Shown here: positions 1-9,559 of the stretch, piece by piece
How positions within the stretch are numbered: position 1 is the first letter of the stretch
How the letters are laid out: the number at the start of each line of letters is the position of its first letter
DNA from: Zhengitettix transpicula
Taxonomy: Eukaryota > Arthropoda > Insecta > Orthoptera > Tetrigidae
Reading direction: 5' to 3'
Length of the DNA: 64,000 nucleotides
Assembly: GCA_037074705.1 (NCBI GenBank)
Contig: CM073592.1
Span: 24,462,629-24,526,628, forward strand
Program-made: the position numbers and the translations under genes
Notes under the pieces: generated by a model
Databases searched by the model: none
What the model saw: only the letters and a program-made list of their open reading frames with translations
Told to the model about the DNA's origin: nothing

Positions 1-29
1 AGACACGGGCAACGCCGGCACTCAGCTAG
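1..29 (+). mobile_element. Helitron 3' terminus, cut by the window edge
   Basis: The first 29 bases are the tail of a Helitron-type rolling-circle transposon. A short GC-rich hairpin-forming motif (CGGGCAACGCCGG) is followed by CTCAG and the terminal CTAG at 26-29, with a T at 30. This fits the Helitron rule of a CTRR end inserted in front of a T. The same tail occurs at 26111-26138, 41091-41118 and, inverted, at 56929-56955. The body lies outside the window, so its length and coding capacity are unknown. Confidence 0.7.
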
Positions 30-251
30 TTAGAAATAAAAACAGGGAAAAATTGACTGTCATTTCACACCAACCATACTTTTAACTGGAATATTAACTA
101 AATTTTAGATTAATGTAGCAATTACAATTGTAGATTAGTATAAGAAATATTACACATTAAGCATAATACATATTTTGTCTATGTAAAAACGTATAATATT
201 AATCCATGATGTTTATCTCTGATTTTAATCTCTTTATTAACTTCCACTGCT

Positions 252-483
252 GGCCTGCTGTGGTGTAGTGGCCAGCGTCATTGCCTCGCATCACAGAGGT
301 CGCGGGTTCGAATCCCGGCATGCGAATGTTCTGGTCAAGAAAACTGGGGTTAAGGCTGTGTGGGAGAATCGACACTCTGACCAGGTTTCACTCCTGAATC
401 CAGAATGTGTCATGTAAGATGACAGTCTGGCAGCCGTCTCGGTAAGCCAAGGCCCTTTGGTGCTATCGAGCCAATAAATAATA
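252..483 (+). mobile_element. tRNA-derived SINE
   Basis: This is a short retroposon with an internal RNA polymerase III promoter. The A box (TGGTGTAGTGG) is at 261-271 and an exact B box (GGTTCGAATCC) at 305-315, about 34 bp apart as in tRNA genes. The T-arm around the B box pairs at four of five positions. A tRNA-unrelated body of about 150 bp follows, then a simple A/T-rich tail (AATAAATAATAAT) near 472-484. The tRNA-like head does not fold into a full cloverleaf, so it is a SINE and not a tRNA gene. No clear target-site duplication was found. Reverse-strand open frames across it are translation artefacts. Confidence 0.75.
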
Positions 484-2425
484 ATATTATCTTCAACTAT
501 ATATAAGTTAATATCTTTGTAAATCATATATATAACTAAAATATTTATTATTGACCTGACGCGGGTCCATATTAGAACTGAAATATATTGTAAAGAAAAT
601 AAATTAAATTATAAATTGCAATTGACCGTTTGACGTCGTTAATAATTCAAACTTACAATTAATTATTTAATACGTGACTCGAGGAATCTTGCCTAATACA
701 ATACTTTAGAATTTTAAAATAATTCATTCGAAGACTATGGAACTTGTTTTACTTTCCACATCAGTATCCACATCCATGAAAAATCGTCTGCAAATTTTTT
801 TCCCCGTCTATCAGAAGCCCATTGTGTTTCGTACCGGATCTCCCCAAGACATTGAGTAACTATTAAACAATCCCCTTTCCTCTTGAATTCGGAATATAAA
901 TATTGTAATACAAGGGTGGAAAAACTAATTTTTCAAACCTTCGCGTGAGGATAATGTTGTGAGTGAACGTGACTTCGGTATGACGTTAATTTCCTGTCTC
1001 AAGTTACAACGTCGAAACGTATTTCTAAAAAGGAAAAAAAAAGAAGAAGAAAGAATTCATGTTTTTAAGATTGTAAGGAAAGCGAACGTTATCACTAAAT
1101 ACTGATAATATATTGTCTTAAGAAGGGAAAATTATTTTTGATGATACACTGGTTGAGGACCAGTGATCTTTATCAGCTTCTCGGTGTGTATATTCTCTTA
1201 TATTTATAACTTATGGAAATTTGAACCCAGTTTTAATGTGTTTTATCTGTTATAATGTTTAAATAATTTTATTCGTAATAAATTTCTGGCTTAATTGCTG
1301 GTTTATTTTTCATTTAAGATAAATAATTTATTACTATAAATTGTCGGGTTATTTTTATACAGAAGAAGCGGATTCATTTACAAACTGTGACTGACATTTT
1401 TTTTCTGCGTTCAGCGATAGGTAACGACGAGATTCTTGCAAAACACCTAAAAATACTGCAGTGTTTGAGCGTGTCTCCGGATTGGTCGTCGTGCCCCTTC
1501 CTCCTTTTCCTTGGCCGAATGGATGATTGATGACACTCTTTGTTTGCTCCGAAATGTGGCTCAAAGTATCGAACCAGACTTATACAGCAGACTCAATCCT
1601 GAGATTTCTGGATAGCGGCTGTTATGTGTGAGCTCAAACCTTTATAAAGTTAAAAGTAGTTTAAAAGTTTATACACAATTCCAGCCTTTGCCGTATTCGC
1701 GATGAAAATCCATAATTCAACAAAAGATTCAACGGTAGCAGAAACGTGTATGTGTGGTAATTATTTATTCAGTTAATTGACTGTTTATTTTTTTTTTAAT
1801 AAGTAAAATTTCAATTTATGAGTGAACATTTGGAAAATCCTTTTTGAGCGGTAACTGAATCGTAAGAAAGGTCCGACATATAATTACATTAAAAATTAAA
1901 GTGTCACACGAGTGTAGAGACGTCGGCATCATACAACAAACTAATTATTTCTTGGGATGCGAACGCTAGGTTTACACTAATTACGGACATGCAATCCATC
2001 CGTATTAATTGAGGTGGAGCAATTAGGTCTAAAAGCCACTCCAAAGCTCTAGATGCTTGGGTTAATATACTGACTACACTTAATTAACTGTGGAACCGTA
2101 ACTTTATGGTGGCGAACCACTCGTAATTTAATATAGTTTCACTTCATAAAAATGTCGGGAGCTAAATGCATGAATGGTAATGTCGACAAATTTGTTAGAG
2201 ATTGTTTGTAAATCGTCAGATTTAACAACTATTCATTAATATAAGGCGAAATTGTCAGAATTTTCGATTATATTTACGATAACATATTAAAATATTATTA
2301 GACATATATTTATAATTATAAAGTAAGAGGAGAAAAAATTCGACGGAGCCAGAAAGAGAACCTGCTCTAACAGTAAAATATAAAAATAACTGAAAGTAAT
2401 TGTACTGATTAGTAAATCGAATCGA
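484..2425. other. AT-rich non-coding stretch
   Basis: No convincing exon, RNA gene or repeat end is visible. The longest open frame (about 1355-1564, minus) has no recognisable domain. Poly-purine (1030-1052) and poly-T (1767-1776) tracts are the only simple-sequence features. Confidence 0.5.
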
Positions 2426-2482
2426 CGGGGTAGCTCAGTCGATAGAGCTATTACGTATAAATCAATTATCGGTTCCGTCGAA
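2426..2482 (+). pseudogene. degenerate tRNA-like segment
   Basis: A near-canonical A-box region (GTAGCTCAGTCGATAGAGC) is followed about 30 bp later by a weakened B-box-like GGTTCCGTCG. The first and last bases (CGACGG / CCGTCG) can pair like a shortened acceptor stem. At about 57 nt the segment is too short for a tRNA and lacks a proper anticodon arm. It is probably an old tRNA pseudogene or SINE head. Confidence 0.35.
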
Positions 2483-2589
2483 AATTTTTCATCTTACTCC
2501 ACAGTTAAAAAAAAAATTATTACCACAATTAACAGTGATTTTTTAACAAAAGCTTTAATTAGAAAAATATTAATAACATTTAATTAATT

Positions 2590-2740
2590 TAATTAATAAT
2601 ATTTAATAATTAAAATATTATTAATATATATTTAATCATTATTAATATATATTTAATTATTATTAATGTATATTTAATTATTATTAATATATATTTAATT
2701 ATTAATATATATTTAATTATTAATATATATTTAATTATTA

Positions 2741-2795
<55 letters not shown>

Positions 2796-2832
2796 ATTTA
2801 ATTATTAGTATATATTAAATAATTAAAATATT
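2590..2832. repeat. TA-rich minisatellite with embedded (TA)n
   Basis: A tandem array with a unit of about 21 bp built from TTATTAATATATATTTAAT repeats at least six times from about 2617 to 2742, with units shortening to 18 bp toward the right. It then gives way to a (TA)n tract at about 2743-2798 and a last partial unit. The array is almost pure A+T and is probably highly length-variable. Confidence 0.85.
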
Positions 2833-4186
2833 TATTATATATAGTTTTTTGTACTTGGCTCAAATAACTGTCGTATTTTCATATTACAAAGGTCTTTAAA
2901 GAAACGTTGAAATTATATAAACACAAAAAAATCCAAATAACATGAGAAACGTGTATTAAAAGACAAAACTTAAATTTTTGTTATAATTTTCCTGTTACTG
3001 ACAATTGTGTTATTTTCGACTGAAGTTTCGTAAAATCTTACCGTTAATTCGAAACAAAAAGAATATCGTATAAGACGTAAAATTTATTTTCTTTGAAAAT
3101 TTACTTCTTCCAGGGAAATTACAATATTAGCAAACATATCATGAATTGCGTAACATTAATTTTCGCTCGTTTTTCTTGTGCGTCTACTAGTGTGAAAATT
3201 GTTTAGTAATTTCCATTTTAAGCTTAGTAAATTTCAAAATATTCTCCATATTTCATCGGCTTGCCATAAATATTTATAGAAAATAATGTAGTAAGGTAAA
3301 AAATTATTCAAAGGACCAAGGATGATCTTTCTCCCGGGTACACACTCGCAAAATTAAAATACAAATGTCAGCATGAGCCACCTAAATTTAGGGTTCGTTG
3401 CAAATAAACTTTTCCAGGCGAATCTAAAAATGATCAATTTTTCTATACCTCCTACAAAACTCAATTCCTACTGTCGATAATAACTCACAGGTGTTTTTTG
3501 TGGGTTTGGAGATTGAATGACAAAATAAAACGGGACCAACATTAGCAAAACTCAGCTCAATCTGCTGTACGTTAAGAGTATTATCTTCCCGAGAGCGACG
3601 TTAATACCAGAAATATATATTACACCACGCTCATTTTCATTCATCAATGTCTTAACGGATTAGCAACCCCCTGGGGTCGCTCCAGTCACGCGTTGTAAAT
3701 ATTCAAACTACAGAAGCGAGCCGTGAGGAATGACAGCTTCTGATGGTCCGAATGCAAGTTGTGAACTTCCCTCCCCCCCCCGAAAGCTGGGTATTTCAAC
3801 CTTATTCAGTTCTTACATACTCCAAATATTAAAGTTCGTTTGTTTGTATCATTGGTGAATTTTGACATAACCTTCACATATCATCTACACGAAAACATGA
3901 CATCGGTCCCAACTACGAATATAATATCATCACCCTAGTCTCATTAAATCCGCCTGCATTCTGTATTGCGGTGTAACCACATATAATAGTCTCCCGAATG
4001 ATATAAAAGTGTATTTATAAAACACTGTAAACACTTGTTAATTAATTTTTTGTAAGGTAAACTCTTTCTCGATAGGCATAATTAAATTCTTAATTACAGT
4101 AATAGCTTGCTGGAATTCTGTAATAGTTGAGTAAATGTGTATAACACTGTATCTCTGTATCTTTATTTAATTATACGGTCGGATAT
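2833..4186. other. non-coding stretch
   Basis: Nothing gene-like is visible. It holds a short homopolymer C tract (3773-3781) and otherwise unremarkable AT-rich DNA. Confidence 0.5.
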
Positions 4187-4495
4187 TTTTTTTAAAGAGT
4201 AACAGGCTACATGAGGGTAATCCACACGGTGACATGGGAAAGGATTTGAAATGGGGGAAGCGGAAGGGTAAAGGAAAGTAGCCAAAAGTTAACTATAGTT
4301 TAAGGATCCTACCCAGCATTCGTCTAAAAGCGATGCAGGTCAAACCCTAGAAAACCTGCATCAGGAAGGCCGGAAATTGAGCCTTCCGATGGCGGGACGC
4401 AGCGTTGCCTTCTCCGTGCCTCGACTAGTTCAGGAGGCAGCTGGCCGACTGTTCCAATGGGAACATGGAACAACTCTTACCGTATGCCCTAGGTC
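4187..4495 (-). mobile_element. family A retroposon, 5'-truncated and rearranged copy
   Basis: A copy of the ~500-bp repeat called family A here. On the plus strand it opens with a T-run and AGAGTAACAGGCTACATGAG, so in its own orientation it ends in poly(A) on the minus strand. Compared with the full copy beside it, it lacks several internal blocks and stops at the CCGTATGCCCTAGGTCT motif. The next copy starts directly at its truncated head (4497). Truncation at the far end from the A-tail is typical of target-primed retroposition. Confidence 0.7.
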
Positions 4496-4496
4496 T

Positions 4497-5055
4497 TTTT
4501 TTTTAGGGCAACAGGCTACATGAGGGTGATACACATTGGGCAACTCCCCTTTAATAGCATAGGAAGGGATTTGAAAGGGGGGATGCGGAAGGGTAGAGGA
4601 AGGTAGCCAAGGGTTACTAGGGCCCCCGGCTATGGTTTAAGGATCCTACCCGGCATTCGCCTAAAAAAATGCAGGGAAAACCCTAGAAAAACCTGCATCA
4701 GGTAGGTCGGGCATTGGGTACTTGTCCCACGCCCTTCCGATAGCGGGAGAGGAGTTTACTGTCGAGACGCAGCATTCCCTTCTCCGTGCCTCGACCAGTT
4801 TAGGAGGCAGCTGGCCGACTATTCCAATGGGAATAGCGGACAACTCTTACCGTATGCCCAAGGTCTGTGACACCGGAACATACACCTCTCAGAACAGGCT
4901 GAGGATCCTCGGCTTGTGGGAATCTTAGTTCAAAAACGGAGAGGAAAAGGCGTACCCAAAGGTAGCCCCTTCGTATCTCTCCTAAAAGGTTCTGCCTGCG
5001 AGAGAACATCCCTCGCAGGTTACCTGCGAGTGAATCCTCTCGCAGGCTTTCCCAC
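4497..5055 (-). mobile_element. family A retroposon, long copy
   Basis: The most complete copy, read on the minus strand with its poly(A) end at 4497-4504. The body matches the copies at 22285-22785 and 61934-62405 almost base for base over about 480 bp. A minus-strand frame at about 4661-4843 is also open in the 22.4-kb copy, giving nearly the same peptide (containing DKYPMPDLPDAGFSR), but it lacks an ATG and matches no domain I know. The element may be the 3' end of a LINE or an unclassified SINE. Near-identical 12-mers (TGCCCTAGGTCT at 4485-4496 and TGCCCTAGGCCT at 5056-5067) flank it and could be its target-site duplication. Confidence 0.75.
4994..5047. repeat. alternating CCTGCGAG inverted repeats
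   Basis: The 8-mer CCTGCGAG and its complement alternate four times: GCCTGCGAGAG (4994-5004), CTCGCAGG (5012-5019), CCTGCGAG (5023-5030) and CTCTCGCAGGC (5037-5047). The inner pair makes a hairpin with a 3-nt loop and the outer pair an 11-bp stem around it. It sits at the head of the long family A copy and is missing from the corresponding place in the 22.7-kb copy. Confidence 0.85.
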
Positions 5056-5067
5056 TGCCCTAGGCCT

Positions 5068-7169
5068 GCTCTGCTTTCTCATTATATGTAAGACGTGAAT
5101 GAACTCAACAACTGCGGATGAAGATCACGCCTGCTGCGTGTAGACAATATGATCATTGTTCTGTATGAAGAATTCAATTTACACCTAATCCATGTTTAGA
5201 ATTTATTTATTTTTATTATGATGAATTGTTAATATTTATACGCATAACAACATTAACGTGTAATTTTACTTTGTCAGTGTTATAAATTTCTTTGGACATA
5301 ACAGGGATATCTTACGTGAATATGTTAGTATAATTTTGTATATATTTTATTGATGTGTCCCTTTTCCTCTTTTGAAGACTAATGAAAAAAAATATATATG
5401 AAAATCTAAAACGAATCCAGGACCAATATAATCATTTTTTAATATAAATTTGAATATAAACTTTATTTGGAATCTGAACCCTTGGGATGTGTCAGAATTT
5501 CTCAGGAGCTTTTTTCATAAAGTGGATAATATTTTCCAATCATCTGCAGTTTTGGTTCCTGTATAATAAATAAAGGACTTTTACAGAAAACTAATTTACA
5601 CATCTAACGTTTGAGTGTTCTTCAGGGAGAGAAAAAAATGCAAACAAAAATGTTAGGTAAATCAAGCGAGCCAACGATTAGTGATTAATGAATCACTTTA
5701 CCAATGTAAGGAATCGGGTTCCACATTCAGCGTAGCAGAACTTAAAACACGGACAAACAAGGTCTTGATTACTTTTTTTCCCCCAGCACGCAGGATGAGA
5801 AGAGAGTTGGTTCTGCTAGTAAACTAACCACCAACAACATCAATGCCCACCGGATTAATTAAAACATCCCCAACTATTTATCTCTCTGTCTCTGTCGCAC
5901 ATTTGATTAAGTTTTTTTAAAAAATATATATTTTTTTTCCTGGCGACGTCGTCCAAACGACCGCAGTACCAATGCAGTCAAATTTATACATTGAGTTGTC
6001 ATTTTTAGTCTTTCAATCAATTTGCTATAACATCGATGCCTACTTTCGTTGTTCGGGAAAAAAAATATATACAGACCAATACGTATGCAACGGAAAATTT
6101 ATCATTCTACAGTTACATTCACATAAAAAAAAATAACAGAAATTTCCCCTTGTACAGTTTTTTTCGGAGAAGTGTTTGTGGTTCCACGCGGAGAAAAAAA
6201 ATATGAATAAATAAACATTTTGTGGGCCTAAAAAACACTCCACGGAATTAATTTTGTTTTCAGATTTCGTAATCTACTGACAGACGCAAAAGTTATGACT
6301 CGCATTTTAACGGCGACGTTCAATTTTAAATACACGTATAGAAACGTGAGAAAGCGCGCGTACAAAGATTATATTCTAATTTATTAGGGGGGTACAGGGA
6401 GGGGAGGGGGTTGAATCAAATTGTGGACAGTAGATTAGTGGAGATGCGAGGTCCTACGTATGTACGTGATTAGGCCTACACAGTAGCAGTAATTAGAGCA
6501 AGTAATTTGCATCAGCGGAATCACGTAGCTAAATTCCGTCCGCCATTTCCGCTCTAAGCCCCTTCCTCCGACTGGATGCAAACAATTTCTTTTACCTCAT
6601 CATATTATTTCTTCAAATTAATAATAGGTCTTACAACAGTCTTCTGAACGTTGTTCCTGTAATATTTCAATTTACGACCGCACCAGAGGGTTTCTTGCTT
6701 CTTTATACCAGAATTTGTATTCAGAGAATGCAGATTGGTAAATGCGAAACAGAAATTAATTTTATTGCAAACCACCAGAATAACACTTCAATTTACACAG
6801 CACCAGCTGTTTTTATTCTGATTTTTCCAGAAAAATTATTTTAGCGAACGGTTGTAAAACTAAAATTATTAACGTCCCAAATCGAACTTAATTATTATCC
6901 TGGTGTCTTAAAATAACAGCGGAATATTCATTTACCGTAAAGTATTTAATAACCTTCGGTAACAACATTTTTTATAAAGTTTCTGAAAATCCTTTCTCCT
7001 ACATTTCACCTCTGGCATTGATAAACGTAGTAAAATGGGGTTCAATAGGGATAAAGTTAATCAATACTTAAATATTATAGAAAAAAAATAGTTCGGAAAG
7101 TCCAAAATATATTATATTTTATACAATTGAACTACTGCCTCCAGTTTCTCATATCAGGTGTTCGGGACT
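5068..7169. other. non-coding stretch
   Basis: AT-rich sequence with poly-A/T tracts and no supported gene. The minus-strand open frame at 6040-6243 is made mostly of K/F codons from homopolymer runs and is not convincing. Confidence 0.5.
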
Positions 7170-7425
7170 CGACAATGAGGGTTACTAGGCTGTAGATTAA
7201 GGATCTTACCCGGAATTCGTCCAAATGTAATGCAGGGTAAACCATAGAGAAACCAGAATCAGATACTTCGGGCTCTTGGTACTCGTGACGTGAGTAGGAT
7301 TTACTGTGAGGGACGCAGCATTGCATTCTCCATGCCTGTTCAACTTTCGGAGGCAGCTGGTCGACTGTTCCAGGAGGAACTAGCGGGCAACCCCCAAAGG
7401 GCTGAGGTCTTTACAGTGAACGGAA
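7170..7425 (-). mobile_element. family A retroposon, diverged fragment
   Basis: This matches the central part of family A through GAGGGTTACTAGGCTGTAG, AAGGATCTTACCCGG, a decayed CAGGTAGGTCGGG block, and GGAGGCAGCTGGTCGACTG. It is more diverged than the other same-orientation copies and lacks both ends, so it is an older insertion. Confidence 0.65.
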
Positions 7426-8955
7426 AAGACTGAACTGTGGACGAATATCGTAATTTCTGTCTGTAGTATATTAAGATATTTCAAATCAAATCCGGCAATT
7501 TCTTAAATAAACACAATAAGGGATATTACCAAATTTTCTGTAATTTCGAAAATTGAGCACACGATTAAATCCACGTTATTATCCAGGTTTTAACGTGAAC
7601 CAGAATGACGATCGTGAACTCTCGTAGGAATTTGGGCTAAATAAAATTATTACACGGACGATGCTAACACCTCTGGCGGCAGCTTTTGTTCCTATTATTT
7701 CATTACTCCGCAGTTATTAATATTATACATATTCATTCTTCGTGTTAATTGGTTTTACTGTTACAAATACTGCGGGGGATGGAATCCCTTTTGTTAAATA
7801 CCCTATCCAATTACCTAAGCCAGACAAAATTAATTACGGTTAAACATTCGAGTTCTCGGACTGTTGGGCTTAAACTTTGATTAATTTATAGGGTTTTTTT
7901 TACTGGTCAAATGTTTTCTTAAATTGCTTATAAAGTAGAACAAAATTTCTATAAATACGTTATTGTCAAAAAAAACGTTTAAAACTAGAATATATTTATT
8001 CTTGATTCTATTTTGAAGACCATTTATTTACATTGCCTATTATGAAAGTCTATAAACATTAGTTAAAAGAGGTCCAAATGTAACCGCAAAAGGACATAAA
8101 TACCAATTTCTTCCTGCTTTCTTATGCGAGGGGTCGTAAATAGCGGAGTGAGATTTCCATTAGAGATCCCAAGCGAAAATAAGCTCGACTTAACGACGAG
8201 AAAAGGTAAAGAATTACTGGATTTTACAGCAAGAAGGAAAAGAAGAAAAATAAAGGATCCCGCAAGCAAGCGGCATTGCAACGAAACAATTTAACTTCTG
8301 GAGTACTTCACTCTTGTTAAGAGTTGGCCCAACAAAATACGATTCAGGTCGAGTAAGTGTGAGAGGGAAGGAGTAAGCGCTCAGGTATTTCATGTATACG
8401 ATTATCGTGCTACTTTTGAAGAAGTTACATCGTTATTTAATACAAGTCGTTTAACTTTGTAAACCCCCCTTTTTTACTATTGTGAGAGACGGAGGTAGGA
8501 GAAGGTGGAAACTTTGAAAAGTGGTCTGAGATTCGGACGGCCACAAAGTAAGAAACTAAAAATAAAATATGCTGCAATAGAATACTGTTTCTTTCTCACG
8601 ACGAATAATTTTTGCTAGCCTTTCAACGTAACTTTTTCAAGAAAAGATTTTTCTTCTAGATAAATATTACACTCAATAAAGTTAATCGTTATTTTTTCAT
8701 TATATAAAAATCAGCAACTATATAAAAAAAAATTTGAAATGAATATTCATGGTCGTTATGAATTAATTCAAATATGGAATTGTGGACGAACCTAGAACAT
8801 TAATTTTTAAGGACTTTAAAAAATATGGTGAAGAAATACCTCGAAAGTTTTTAAATGTCGTGTCGGAGAAGAATTGAAAACAAAAAGTAGGCAGATATGG
8901 TCAAAAATTAAGAGATACTAAGAGAAGTAAATGAGGAGATAGGGATGGAAGTTTA
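7426..8955. other. non-coding stretch
   Basis: No recognisable exon or repeat end. The minus-strand 72-codon frame at 8063-8281 has no recognisable domain. Confidence 0.5.
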
Positions 8956-9075
8956 TAGGTCGTGGAATAAAAATGGTCCAGCTGCTAGACGACAATAAGG
9001 GAGAGAGAAGGTAAAGGACAGGGAAAGATAGAGAAGAAAATTTACAGACCATGGCCCAGTAGGCACAACACAACA
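8956..9075 (+). pseudogene. possible C-terminal tail of a LINE ORF2
   Basis: One plus-strand frame reads GIKMVQLLDDNKGERR, then a stop, then RTGKDREENLQTMAQ. This resembles the basic extreme C-terminus of many insect LINE ORF2 proteins (pattern R-x-x-x-QLLDD-x-x-x-RR-[YW]-x-x-x-x-x-x-AEDR-x-x-W). It is followed within 40 bp by a (TA)n tract, as expected for the 3' end of a non-LTR element. It is broken by stops and has no upstream reverse transcriptase, so it is a dead fragment. Confidence 0.4.
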
Positions 9076-9110
9076 TACATGAAATAAAATTGTATTAATG
9101 GACACCATAC

Positions 9111-9113
<3 letters not shown>

Positions 9114-9158
<45 letters not shown>
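9114..9158. repeat. (TA)n microsatellite
   Basis: About 22 uninterrupted TA units directly downstream of the possible LINE tail. Confidence 0.95.
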
Positions 9159-9162
<4 letters not shown>

Positions 9163-9201
9163 CATTTTACATGATTAATTTTAAATGTTTTGCCCCACAT
9201 T

Positions 9202-9461
9202 GGAGAACAAATAATGTAATAAACCCAAATTAATGATTAATTTTAAATTTAAATGAAGACAACGGTTAAACACTAAATGTAATAATCAAATTTATTTTCA
9301 AATTTATTTAATTTGTTTATAACGTAAGGCTTATCTTCACTTTAAAATCTAAATAAATAAATTTGTAAATAATTTTGATTGTTACATTTTGTGTTTAAAC
9401 GTTGTCTTCATTTAAATTTAAAATTAGTCATTTATTTGTGTTTATTACATTTTGGTTCTCC
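9202..9461. repeat. long inverted repeat (palindromic element)
   Basis: The left arm (9202-about 9312) and right arm (about 9353-9461) are near-perfect reverse complements over about 105 bp. Both contain ATGTAATAAAC, TTTTAAATTTAAATGAAG and ACAACG-TTAAACAC, and are separated by a loop of about 40 bp. Weaker pairing continues outward to about 9171 and 9484. The GACAACGTT motif in the arms recalls the core seen in the palindromes at 14.1, 38.7 and 45.2 kb. No transposase is present; it could be a MITE or foldback element. Confidence 0.8.
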
Positions 9462-9489
9462 TAACATTTAAAAATATTCATTTAATTGT

Positions 9490-9525
9490 GTTTATTACAA
9501 TATATATATATATATTGTAATAAAC
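9490..9525. repeat. perfect 36-bp palindrome
   Basis: GTTTATTACA, a run of TA, then TGTAATAAAC form an exact 36-bp palindrome. The outer arm reuses the GTTTATTACA word of the adjacent 9.2-9.46 kb inverted repeat, suggesting a local fold-back duplication. Another TA tract follows at about 9536-9552. Confidence 0.85.
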
Positions 9526-9559
9526 ATCTATATGTAATATATATATATATACTCATATA

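Noticed and set aside
291..527. 78-codon minus frame across the SINE
   Set aside because: It reads the reverse strand of a tRNA-derived SINE; the RDSNPRPL-type ending is a common artefact of the B box.
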